A DNA stretch of 64,000 nt. It comes from Gnetum montanum. Taxonomy: Eukaryota; Streptophyta; Gnetopsida; Gnetales; Gnetaceae. The stretch spans positions 63,714 through 127,713 of the forward strand of contig MNCI01030720.1 of assembly GCA_015680685.1 (NCBI GenBank). Direction: 5' to 3'. Shown here piece after piece: positions 47,740 to 58,144 of this stretch; position 1 is the stretch's first letter; each line of letters starts with the position of its first letter. Under the pieces are notes generated by a model. The model saw only the letters and a program-made list of their open reading frames with translations. It was not told where the DNA came from and did not search any database. Position numbers and translations under genes: made by a program.

Positions 47740-48115
47740 GGATCCCATGCCAATTTAAGGCCATGGCAGAAGGGCCATTGCTAGTATAAGGTCATTTCAA
47801 GCCATGGTGATTGCTAGTTTAAGGCCATTTTAGGACATGAATAAAAGGAAGTAATTGCTAGTTATGGGCTATGGTGGGCCACAAGGTGCTAGTTTTAGGC
47901 CATGGTGGGCTGTACACTAGTTTAAGGCGTTTTTGGATAGTAGTGATGCAAGATAGGTTGCTAGTTTTCGGCCATGGTAGGCTATGCACTAGTTTGGGGC
48001 CTTTGTGGACCATGGGCTAGTTTAAGGCCTTTTCAGGCCACATGTTAGTTTAAGGCCATTTTGAGCCACATGCTAGTTTAAGGCATTTTTAGGCCTTCTT
48101 TTTCTTTTTTCAATT
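47740..48115 (-). repeat. N2 tandem repeat block, protease side
   Basis: About nine degenerate units built on TGCTAGTTTAAGGCCATTTNAGGCCA (plus strand), related to the block at 30540-30975 but with GGCC-type inner words. It lies between PR and the antisense unit. N1 keeps one or two such units at 36065-36110. Confidence 0.82.
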
Positions 48116-48351
48116 TTAGTTTTATAATTTTTATGTATTTTTAATGGTTTTTTAATGCGTAAAAGACTACATGAAAATGCATAAGAAAAAGAGGTAAATG
48201 CATAACAAAACAAATAATGCAAAACACGAGTAACCATGTAGAACGTAACTATCCAAGAAAAACACTAAAAGGGCTAATGAAGCATGTAAAAAATAGAGGG
48301 CAAGCAAGCACCTAACACATGCTACACTGAGGGAGTACCTTAGCCATGTTG

Positions 48352-49257
48352 TCACTCTCTAACTTGATGTGGATTAGGGAATACATAGGGCCTACGTAGC
48401 ATAATGTGGTATTCACCTATACCTTCATCGTTGATGCTAAAGGATAATTCTACCCATAAAGCTTCCTTGGGTAGGGTATCAACCTCTTTTGGCTCTTCAA
48501 GTGGGTTTACCAAATAAGGTTGACTCTTGTCCTCCACAAGTGACGTGTCAACAGGGAACTCTAGCTTCAACCCTTGGTCTACATCAATGTTGTTGATGGT
48601 TGGAGGGATCGAGTTATCACCATGTATGAACACTTCTCCACCTTTGTATAGAAGGTGGATCTCTTGGTGAATGGGTGAGGAGATGGCTCACAATTGGGCT
48701 TGCCAAGGCCTTACCAAAATTAGGTTGAACCCAAGCATCTCCTCAATGACAATGAATTCAACCATAATGGGGAATCGCTTCCCTACCACAAAGACTATTG
48801 TAACTATTCCCCTCATGACAATGCATGAAACATTAAAGGACTTGAGGCATGTTGTCTTTGTGGCCTAGATCTGGTCAGCCAAATCAAGTTTGTCAATGAC
48901 TAGGAATAGGATGACATTGGTCACTGCCCTATCATTGACATGTACCCTATGAATCTTACATTACCTTACGCAGATGATTATAAACATTAGTGTAATGGTG
49001 ACTTCATCCTTTTTTGAGTCTACCTTGATTGCCTCATCATGAAATGCTAGAGGTTTTGAACTTGATTCTTCAGGTAAAGGAGGAAGCATCATAGCATGAA
49101 TGGCTTGTTCATCTACTAGGATGTCCTCCTTGATAGGAATGGAGGCCAAAATATGAAATAGTGCTTTGTGATGAGAAGAGGAGGTCATCACCAAGTTGTA
49201 CAGGCTCAAGGTTGTATTTTTTTTATTTAACAGCCTGCTTAACTTGTGCCAATGCAT
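48352..49257 (-). pseudogene. N2 aspartic protease
   Basis: Minus-strand protease, collinear with the N1 protease. It shows HVNDRAVTNVILFLVIDKL at about 48940-48885 (N1: HVDDGAATNVV), then MLGFNLILVRPW and SSPIHQEIHLLYKGGEVFIH (about 48700-48615). The active-site Asp-Gly has become Asn-Asp-Arg, so it is dead. Several stops separate the open pieces 49257-48961 and 48633-48352. Confidence 0.75.
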
Positions 49258-51900
49258 CTAGAAAGTCCTTACAACCATCAGTTGCCATGTTAGCCTTCAT
49301 CTCCTCCATGCAATCCAAAAGGTGGATCTATTGGGAAGGAGATTTGGGCTTGTTTTGTTTTGCTTTCCTGTGAGCCTCAGTGCTCAGTTGTTGATTGCTT
49401 GCGATATCAGCTTCAGCTAATGTGGCCATAGGAATAACAAACAAGGGGATGAGCTTAGGTAGACCTAATGCCATGTGTTCCCTCATCATTCGTTCAGTGA
49501 GGTGCTCATTTGGCCTCCTAGGTTTCCACCTTAACTACTTGGTATTATATGCAGAATGAGGCCTCAGGTGAATAGGGTCTATTGCAATCCACACCACCAA
49601 ACCTACTGAAGGATCTGCATGTTGTAGCACCCTAATGAAAAAGGGTGTCTGGGTTGTAGCCACCGTAATATGTTGTGGGGCTCTACCCAAAAAGGGTGTC
49701 ATTAGTGTCCAAGGCAATGCTCTGAGGGCACATGAACCACAAATGGCTCTTGTGCTAGTCCTACATCATCATCAATGCTGATGGCATTAATGACATAGCT
49801 TGCACCACTTGCGTTGAGAGGGTCTTTGTAGACCTTCATTGATTGATTTTCCAGTCGAACTGGATTTGTCAAATCAAGAACCAGTTGGCCTTGGTCAATC
49901 ATGTGTTGTATGTCATCCCATAGGGCCATGAAAAAATTGATGCCATGACCAAGCAATTGATGATAATGGCAAAATCAATCCAACCTCAAGTGTTTTGGGA
50001 CCAAGGCTCATCTCATGCAACTATTAATGGGTTTTTGAGGAGCTCACAATAGTGATCATGACACTTGTGAGCATCTTCAGATATTTTCTTGTATTGGATG
50101 CACCCAGCACTAAGTAGCTGACCCTATAGTTCCAATGGTTTTATGGGCAATGATGTATACTTTGAGTGGTCCTTGTGCTCAAAGGTTGACCTTGTGGTAC
50201 CTTGCCCTATAGCTATTGATGATGTAGGTTGGTTGATCACCATAGTGCTAGAGCTAGTTGCCTTGTTGCTAGTTGGGGCTTTAGTTTCCTTGGCCATTGG
50301 TTTGGCATTGTTTGACTTGGCCTCATTAGCCATCACTATAATGATTGTTGTTGCCTTGCCCTTATTCTTATCTTTCTTTGCATGTGCATTCTTGTAAGCC
50401 ATGTAGGCCAGATCCTTATTGGCTTCCACCACATCTTGAATGCTCTTTGTTTGAGCAAATGCTTGGCTAAGGGAGTGTGGGGTAAGATAGTACAGTTTCA
50501 ACTTAATGAAGTTATTTACTGCACCTTTGAAAATGGTCAGTATGTGAGTTTCCATGATAGGCTTATGGATTTCGTTAAGTGCAACACTCCATCGTTGGAT
50601 GAACTTTTGAACGGGCTCTAAGTGGCCCTGCTTGATCTACATGAGTTGGTGCAAGGTCACCTTGGACTTCAAGTTGTACCTGAAGCCAGTGAAAAATTGG
50701 CTTAGCAAATCCTCCAATGAAAATATGGAGGCCCTGGGGAGTGGGTACCAGTCTAGCACCTTGCTAGTTAGGAACATGCCAAACACATGAATGATCGCAT
50801 GTAGCCATGCTTGCAACAAAGGCATTTGGGCTAGAAGGTCACTAGATGGATGTGGGGGTCCCCTTCACATTATATTTGGTGAACTAGGGAAGTTGAACAC
50901 CAGGAGACAAGGTTAGTGATGGGATAATAGGACTAATGGGATCATCCTAGTAGAAGTCCATCACTTGGACCATATTAGAAGAGGTGGCCTTAAGCCTTTT
51001 AACCTCTTCAGTGAGCATATAGATGAGCTAGAATGCTTGATATAGGCTTAATGTTAATGTGGTCGGCTACATTGGTTGTGTAGCCTATTGTGTTGTTGGC
51101 ATAGGCCATGGCCCTACCATAAGTTGTGTAACCACATAGGATGCTTGTTGAGTATATTGTTGTAAAGGTTGTTGCACATGCTACTATTATGTGTGTTACA
51201 ACTAGGGCATAGGAACAAGGCCCCACCACATGGTTGTGGCTTAGGCTATCATAGGGGATGCCATAGAGACAAGTGGAATGTACAATGCTTGTCCCACATG
51301 AGGCTAGCATGTTGGCACTATGTGCATGTAGGGCTAAGTTGGCATCATAGATGTCAGCATAGAGGATCACACAGACTATGCTAAAACCATAAAGGATAGG
51401 GTAACTGATGGTCTTGCACCCTAATGTGTATGCACTTGATGGCTTGCCACAATGGGTGTCAGTCTAGGTGGTGACAAGGGAGATGTTCCTACCTCAAAGA
51501 AGGCATACGACTAAGGTTGTGAAGGACCGACATTAGAGGTGGGTGATAGGAAAGAGACATAAAAGGGATTCTCATTTTATAAGTGAGCCTCTAATTCCTC
51601 TTGCCCATCCTACAAGGGCTCCTTATAGTCAGTTGCTACATTGTGCTTGTTTGACCTACTCAGTCGGATGAGTTGGTCGAGCATCCACCAAAAGGTCTCA
51701 GTGAGGTGGATGAGATCATTAGGGGTAGGGAAGTACTCCCTCCCATTCCAATGTATGAGCTCATAACCTTTCTTTTCCTCTAACTCTTGGTAGTCTAAGG
51801 GAATTCCTACCTAGAGCTTTGCACAAAGAAAGTTATATTTTTCTTTGTCAAGCGCCATATGCTTGGGAAACTAGTTACAAAGCCTAAGGGATTACCTTTC
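49258..51900 (-). pseudogene. N2 gag and linker
   Basis: Minus-strand gag collinear with N1 gag. It has EYFPTPNDLIHLTETF (about 51730, N1: NPSLFDLIPLTEPY), a broken N-terminal region (51370-51008), KVLDWYPLPRASIFSLEDLL (about 50750-50690), LSQAFAQTKSIQDV and a Lys/Ala/Thr-rich stretch (50555-50124). The linker with PFFIRVLQ lies at 49740-49535. It is more damaged than N1, consistent with N2 being the older insertion. Confidence 0.75.
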
Positions 51901-52114
51901 CACAAAGATGGGCCCCTCGATTCTCGATGGATAGGTTGAACAATGACTACGCCTGAGGCAAAGGTTGAAGGCTCTTCAGGATTCATGCTACTATGAAAAA
52001 ATGCAATAGATGCAACACTAGAAAAGAAGCAAATAAGTATAATAAGTGCTCAAAATGGCTAAGTATAGAAATGATAAAATGATAGCTAAGTCTAAAAGTG
52101 CTACTAGAAAAAGT

Positions 52115-52388
52115 GTCTAACCTTAGTGCTACGCTTGCTATGCTATAGTTTGCTATGCTCCTATGCCAAGGGCAAGCTATGCTCTTTCTAGCACACAAAT
52201 TTTAGGGCCCAAGTATGAGAGATACACTTTGGCTTCTATCCTATGGGGTTCTAGGGGAATTGACAACTAGGACCAATCTACACCAACTAGATCATAGACA
52301 ACCATAAGGGTGTCATGTCTATGTAAGGGCCAAACACTTAGACAAATTTTCCATTGTAGTGTTGTTGCCCAAATTTGGTGGTGTTTCA
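52115..52388 (-). repeat. N2 5' LTR remnant
   Basis: Only the outer 270 bp or so survive. GCCCAAATTTGGTGGTGTTTCA (52367-52388) matches the LTR terminus at 28921, and GGCCAAACACTTNGA matches 28830. The PBS-proximal LTR end and the PBS itself are missing; gag leader sequence joins LTR sequence near 52115. An internal deletion explains this. Confidence 0.75.
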
Positions 52389-52393
52389 GGCAT

Positions 52394-53128
52394 AAAGGTC
52401 TATGCCTGCTTCGGGAAGGACCTACTTGCATATCTTTTGGTTAGGTTAGTTAAATTCTTTAACCTTATACACTCTTACAATCAAATTGTTTTGTTTACCT
52501 CATCAACGACATCCAATTGTGTACATCTTCACAACCATTTTTAATGAGCTTTCCTTTTCATTGTTGTGAATTCTTACACCCTCTTCAAATATTTTCTTAT
52601 GTTGAAATTTTTCAAATTTAATGGACCGCTTATCTATTTTACCCAATTTATCAACCTTCCCACTAATACTCCTAAAGGAATCAATCTACCATAATTACAA
52701 CCTAGCCAAGTGTAACCACTAACAAGACAAGGTACTAACTAGCTATGTGTTACATATTGCATACTAACTCACAATTTTGTTGTGATTGTAGTAGGAAACA
52801 TGAACTAGAAAGGAACTATCTTCACCAAGGATGATGCAACAATACCACACGATGAGGACCATTGATGATCATGGGATCTTCTCTCTCACTCTTCAACTAC
52901 CAAGAGGCATTGCATGTCAGTTTTATCTAAGGTGTTCACTTCTCTTATCATGAACATCCAATTTTGTAAAGATTGTAACTCCATACACTTGGGCACTCAG
53001 AGTCTATCTGTTCCATTTGAGTCATCTTATATGTCAGTTAATAATCCCATACCTTCTCAATATTTTGTAAGGAACTTGTTCCTCCTCTTCTTCACTCAAG
53101 GATGATTTTTCATTCAGTTGTGGGCATA
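52394..53128 (+). other. M 3' spacer, right part, with polypurine-like end
   Basis: Continuation of M after N2. It is non-coding. The last bases (GTTGTGGGCATA, 53117-53128) match the tract before the P LTR (CATGGGGGTA on the minus strand at 63680-63671), so the original PPT was probably ATGGGGGTA. Confidence 0.65.
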
Positions 53129-53988
53129 CAATGAATTACATTTTCCATCTACTTTGATGTCAGGTATCTAATGTTGAAGCCTCAATGTCGAGTATCCCAT
53201 GTTGAAGCCCAAACACAATGTCGGATATCCAATATTGCAGGGTATATGCTAGCCTATAAATATAGCACTTGGGCTCACAATTTTCATATTATTTTTTTTC
53301 ATAGTTAGCAAAGCCCTTACAATTTTTTTTTCTCTAGAGTTAGAATATTTTCTAAGTGCCTACAATAAGAGTCTAAGTGTGTATGGATCTTTTTTCAAAC
53401 ATTGATGTACCTGAGCACAGCAATGTGATAGAAATAAAAATAAACTCTTTTGATAATCCTTGCAACACTGAGAATAGATTAATGTTTCCTTTAATGAATT
53501 TTACTTTCATGCATTTACTTTAATGTATTTAAATTAAGAAATTAATTTCCAGTTGTTAATGAACACAAACATGACCACTTCAAGCATACATATAGTACTT
53601 GGTAACCTAGCAACACTTAACATTTGTTAGCCCAGCAGAGCTATATGTGTCCAAGATGTGTTTAGGAAAGTGGGATGGGTACTTGTGTTAGGCTATCTAG
53701 GCAATAGACAAATTAGATCTTAAATTACTCTACCTTTCATTATTGTTGTGGGCAATTATATTTATAAAGCCTAAAATGATAAAAATCATGTACCTCAATT
53801 ACACTTAAACCATATCTTTGAGCTTCAAAAGTGTAGTTGAGAAGACAACGAATGTTCTAAACATCCATTTCACTTCCTAGAATAACTAGTGCACTAGAGA
53901 ACTATAGGTCCACAAGATTCAACCGGATCATGCATAAATGCCTTAGTGATTCATATGGTTGGGTGTAGAGGTACCTCGTCACTCATCA
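53129..53988 (+). repeat. M 3' LTR (860 bp)
   Basis: Direct match of 18671-19501, ending CACTCATCA at 53988 followed by CTTGA. The first bases are CAATGA, where the 5' LTR has TGATGA, so the terminal TG has mutated. The TATA box lies at 53255-53264. Confidence 0.88.
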
Positions 53989-53993
53989 CTTGA

Positions 53994-55942
53994 TCTACAA
54001 ACTCTATAAAAACTATTCTCTATTTTCTCTGTATATTTCTATGTATCTGTGTGTGTATCTCTCTACATGCTTAATGTTTGTTTGTTTGGGAATTTCTCTT
54101 ATAGTTTCTCTTTAAACTAGTGCAAAAACAACCTCAATTGATGATTACAATAACCTTCAACTAAGGGCTACAATCAATTATGGGTTGCAGCTAGGTTGTA
54201 GCTTCCTATTAGAACAAAAATCTTTAAGTTAATCAATTATTATAGGCTACTGTGATCAGTAGTCTTCCTCAACCATTCCCAATAGTTAAGTACTCAAATC
54301 CAAATGATCAAATCACCTAACTAAGTAAAAAATATTCCTAATGACTATAACATAGGAATAGGTCATAGGAGCTCATACTAATGAATTTTCTTTCCTCTTG
54401 TAAATTAAATTTCAAGTGGCTACAAGTAAAATAATGAGGAAACTCTAAGTTGTAGTCTCATTCAGGTTGCATGAGCTAGCAATACCTTGTCCAATGTAAA
54501 TATAGCTTTTTTACTACTACCACCTCTGTTTAAAGCTAAGTCCACTTGCTCTTTAGTCCTCTAATGATGGAATTCAACTTTTAATGATTGTAGGATGAGC
54601 ATTATTCCCTTAATGAGTTGGAAGCTAATTAGAACTCATATTATGGGTTGAGACTCTAAGATGCAGGTAGCTGCAAGTCGCATGAGCTAATAACTACCCA
54701 CCCAAACTTGTAAAATAGAATAACGAAGTGCAATAGACATCAATTCATGTCCTAACATAGCCCCCAACTAGCTCTTCATTGTCCCAATAAAAGAGAGTAG
54801 AAAAATGTGCATGAATTAATGAAAATACTATAAATAAAGATCAGATAATAAAAACAACTCCCTCTCATAATATTCAAAACATACAACTAGAAAAGGAAAA
54901 TCAAAAAGTGGGAGACCCTTGCAGGGGATGCAAGAGCCTATGCTAAAGAAGGAGGTTGAGGCACATCCTCATCTACCTCGTCACTCTTAAAGTCTTGCTC
55001 TATTACTTTGTCATCTACCTAGTTACTAGGACCAGACGATCTAGCTTGATCTACATCAGTGATCAAGGATCCCATAGGTGTAAATTTTGGGTCCACCAAT
55101 TCACCCACCTCCTGATGATATTCCATATGGTGGAGATCCCTCATCCTTAAAAATAAATGGTGTCCCAGGATCTCCATATTAGAGGCCAAACAATACTACC
55201 TCCTCTTCATTTAATCACAAGAAGCATGAAGATAAGTCTCCATCTCATTACACTATGTAACAAGATTTTCCTAGACAGTGTCTAGATGGGCCATGAGATG
55301 AGATTTGACTTCCAACAAAGTTAAATTAGCTCCTACCATACCCTACTACTACTATTCTTATGGATACTATTGTTCTTATTGTTGCTACTATGGTTGTTGC
55401 TATTGTCAATTAGCATAATGGGCCTCTAAAGTATCCTTGCCACTCTCTCTTGGAATCCATGGATCAAGGATCCACCAAACCTCCCCCAAAGCATGTCCTA
55501 GACAAGTGTTGTGTGTAGAAGGCACATCCCAAATTCAAGAACTGGTCCTCACCCTAGGTGATAATCTCATTGATGAATAAGACAAGTGGCCAAATCTAGA
55601 AGTGCTAATATAGCATCAAGATTATTTATGGAAAGGGGACCTCATTAGCATCTTGAACTATCAACTCCATCCTATACAAAATAATATATGGCTAATTGAG
55701 TATGTAGGGATCCTCCAAGTCATTGATCACCAACATGCCAAAGGACATGACATGTGTAAAATGTGAGTTGCCTAGAATTTTTATCATGAAAACCCTTGTA
55801 AGAAGCCTCCTTTCAAGAGAAATTTTCTTGTAAGGCCATTCTGTCTCATCCATGGCTACATCAAGAAAAAGCTCCACCAACTAGGTCTTTTGCGTTGACA
55901 ATGCCACTACAAAATGATGTTCTTCTTGGGGTTTCTATAACA
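53994..55942 (-). repeat. X 5' LTR, remaining 1.95 kb
   Basis: Matches 3188-5136 throughout: CTATTCTCTATTTTCT at 54016 versus 3198, and the coding-like FLDVAMDE block at 55880 versus 5060. The outer end is placed at CA, 55942, where minus-strand similarity starts (TGTTATAG). O gag follows. Confidence 0.72.
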
Positions 55943-56459
55943 GCTAAATATAGTTTCATCTTAATAAGATCTTCAATGTGGCTGTTTTGTGTTTCTAAAT
56001 AAGACCCATGAGTTTGATAAAAAATTTTAATTTGAAATAGAACATCTTTCTTGTCTTCTAAGACAACTATGAGAGGTATCTTCTTTCCTTTGTTAAGTTC
56101 ATACCTTGCCTCCATAGTGGCATTCCTTCTTACCTAAGCTTCCGTTAGCATGTATGGCCTAGTTATTTTTTGGTGATTTAACATCCTTCTTGCACATGGG
56201 TGTAACCTCATAAGGGCTTCTTAAACCATTCATGATGTTAAACATTCCAATGGTAAGACAATGTTGCCCTATAGATCTCTCCATCTAAGTTGTTCATCTT
56301 GGTGAAAAAAAATGTAAAATTAGGATAATAAGGATCAATATGAACATATGAAATCCTATATTTTATCAATGCACTCTAATATTCTTCATTATAATCTTTT
56401 TCATGACTTTCATTAAATTTAGTAGCAAGTGGAGATATTTCCTTATTTGTAGAAGCCAT
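55943..56459 (-). pseudogene. O gag, N-terminal part
   Basis: Minus-strand gag from the ATG at 56459 (MASTNKEISPLATKF), with YYPNFTF and HQDE-like words near 56330-56280 that match M gag at 19770-19800 in the same spacing. Frames are interrupted. The ORF that runs through 56115-55861 crosses the junction into the X LTR and is partly chance. Gag resumes at 2970. Confidence 0.72.
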
Positions 56460-56579
56460 ATTGAGTGTTTGATACTTATGTATATTTTCAGAAAATTATT
56501 CTTGAGTTTGAGAAATATACTTTGTGATGCTTGATACAATGAATTTTATAAAATAAACTAACTACAAAAAATTGATACA

Positions 56580-56597
56580 TCCCTAGTAATGGTTTCA
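56580..56597 (-). other. O primer-binding site, tRNA-Asp type
   Basis: Minus-strand TGAAACCATTACTAGGGA aligns to TGGCGCCGTTGCCGGGGA without gaps. Eleven of 18 bases are identical; six of the other seven are C-to-T or G-to-A. It begins one base from the LTR end, as in M. Confidence 0.65.
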
Positions 56598-56598
56598 A

Positions 56599-57434
56599 TA
56601 ATAAGTAGTTGGATATTCTAACACTCAACCATACAAGTCAAAAGTGCTCACATGTGACTATGGATGGAAAATATAAGTATACTAGTAGTTGATATTTAGT
56701 TTGTGGTCATTATCTTCTGACTTAGAGTTAGCGAGGTGCAAATTGTATGGTTTAACTCTTAGTGAGGTACATGATATACTAATGTTGTTTTGCTCAAAAT
56801 TGGACCAAGTGCCAAAATGGTGAAAATAAATCTAAATGCTAAGTCTAAGTATGAAGAAAATATAAAATCTATTCTATCCTATTAATGATAAGTATCCATT
56901 CCTAGTTTTTTGTACACATCCTATGTTGATGCAATTATTACTGAGATTACCAAGTAACTTCACTACTAAGCAAATCAAGTGAAGTCACTACTAGGTTACC
57001 AAATACACTTTACACTTAAAACAAGTTGTACTTATTTTTTCTTACTAAGAGACATTGGAATGTAAAATTACTTATAAAATATAAATTAATTAATCAAAGC
57101 AAACATGATGAAAAGTAAAATTATGCTAAGTGAAATACTACAATGATGAAAAACAATATCAATTTTTATTGTTGCTCATGAATTATGTCTAAGAACAATC
57201 CACTCAAATAAAGATTCTGTACAACTATAGTTTACCACACTATGGGAATTTACACTAATTCTAACTCTAAGACATGGAAACAAACTACAAGAATTTTGCT
57301 AAGTGTTGGCCAAAAGTTGTTGTTTCGACATGATAATGGATTGGTATTTATAAGCATGACCATGGCCCACTACATCACATCTACAATGACATATGCAAAG
57401 CTAGGATATCATAGATATGATATCATAGCTTGCA
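56599..57434 (-). repeat. O 5' LTR (about 836 bp)
   Basis: Reverse-orientation relative of the M LTR and close in layout to the P LTR. The left end TAATAAGTAGTTGG corresponds to TGATGAGTGGCG in P. Shared words are ACACTCAACCATAC (56630) and GATATCATAGCT (57419). GATATC occurs at 57405 and 57419 in the U3 part. The right end TGCA at 57431-57434 corresponds to TCATCA. Confidence 0.8.
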
Positions 57435-58144
57435 TATATAAAGGTTTTATCAATTATCATCCCAATCTAAACATCAATCATGAAGAACAACACAGAGGAG
57501 AAACATGGAGCTCAACTAGTAAGATTACCTTAGAACCATAGGTTAGAAAATATTCAGTATAATCAATGGCTGTATGAAAGATGGTATCGTAAACACAAAT
57601 AGTGTGGGATAGTTGTATGTGCCAATTATGATAGATTTTATTGACCATAGTATGAATGAAAAAATAGGAGTTTTTATAGTGGATGGGAGTTTTGTTAAAA
57701 GAGACTCTTGATCAAGGAAAAAAAGATCTAATTAAGGAAATAGATCATACTCAGTGATGTCTAAACAAGATGTAAGGAAGGTTGAACCTGATTTTAAGTC
57801 AATAAAAGAGATATCTAGATCCCAACATACCTAGCTTGTAAGGTAGCTCAAGATCAAAAGTTGAAGTAAAGACATTGGATAGGCAACCATGTTCACCTAG
57901 GCTAGAATTAGAAAAAGCAAGTTTAAAAAGAATTTGAGAAAAGAAATGATGCAAAACATCAAACCCAAATGACATGAAAATAGTACATCTCAAAATATTT
58001 TAGGACATGTATCATTTCCTCAAGCTATATAAGCCATGAAAAAGAAAAGTATTTACACGAAAGCTTTCATTTTCATCTAAGCATTTTAGCAAATGACATG
58101 AGAGGAGAGTAGAAAATGATAGTACACTAAGAAATAAGTAAGCA
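57435..58144. other. Spacer right of O
   Basis: AT-rich sequence that O was inserted into. I find no supported gene or repeat. The ORF 57242-57541 straddles the LTR border and is not meaningful. Confidence 0.4.

Larger units (their letters stand above)
27208..52388 (-). mobile_element. Element N2: Tat/Ogre-like gypsy element inserted in M
   Basis: N2 is flanked by perfect 5-bp duplications GGCAT (27203-27207 and 52389-52393). It reads on the minus strand: 5' LTR remnant 52115-52388, gag 51900-49258, PR 49257-48352, repeat block 48115-47740, an antisense gene-like unit (43913-47545, plus), RT 41735-40827 and 33644-32761, a second RNase H about 32760-32331, IN 32330-31000, a repeat block 30975-30540, PPT 28937-28922, 3' LTR 27208-28921. 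N1 interrupts RT. Without N1 it is about 18 kb. The IDDILVKSK RT motif and second RNase H fit the Tat/Ogre lineage. Confidence 0.88.
18671..53988 (+). mobile_element. Element M: Ty3/gypsy element of the O/P family, inserted in X 5' LTR
   Basis: M is bounded by LTRs 18671-19501 and 53129-53988, and flanked by a perfect 5-bp duplication CTTGA (18666-18670 and 53989-53993). The X LTR is continuous across the two flanks. Internal order on the plus strand is PBS, gag, PR, RT, RH, IN, then a 3' spacer that is interrupted by N2 (27208-52388). LTR ends carry the inverted repeat TGATGA/TCATCA. The span is 35.3 kb, but only about 10.1 kb is M itself. Confidence 0.9.
2971..55942 (-). mobile_element. Element X: Athila-like Ty3/gypsy element inserted in O gag
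   Basis: X reads on the minus strand: 5' LTR 18461-18670 plus 53994-55942 (split by M), PBS 18435-18452, gag about 18150-15761, PR 15760-15080, RT 14760-14436 and 10178-9500 (split by C), RH, IN down to 8160, a long 3' part, and 3' LTR 2971-5136. The two LTR copies are about 2166 and 2159 bp once M is removed, which supports the chosen limits. The protease style (VDLGASVNIM and, later, LGRP) is that of Athila-type elements. The 5-bp flanks, TATTA on the left and GCTAA on the right, do not match well, so the exact ends or an intact TSD remain unproven. Confidence 0.7.
1296..57434 (-). mobile_element. Element O: outermost Ty3/gypsy element (Athila/Tat group), truncated, split by X
   Basis: O reads on the minus strand: LTR 56599-57434, PBS 56580-56597, gag from the ATG at 56459 down to about 55943, then, past the insertion of X, the rest of gag at 2970-1296. 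The split is supported by comparison with the plus-strand gag of M. O's N-terminal part matches M near 19720-19850, and the part at 2970-1296 matches M from about 20200 to 21900 in the same order. O lacks pol and the 3' LTR; it stops beside the CW zinc-finger fragment near 1296-1320. LTR and gag place it in the same family as M and P. The far end is missing, so its TSD cannot be tested. Confidence 0.68.

Noticed and set aside
53103-53128. TGATTTTTC at 53103 as the start of the M 3' LTR
   Set aside because: Comparison with P shows this stretch is internal sequence before the purine tract; the LTR start aligns at 53129.
2966-55947. TATTA/GCTAA as a target duplication of X
   Set aside because: Only two of five bases agree; the ends of X are too diverged to claim a TSD.
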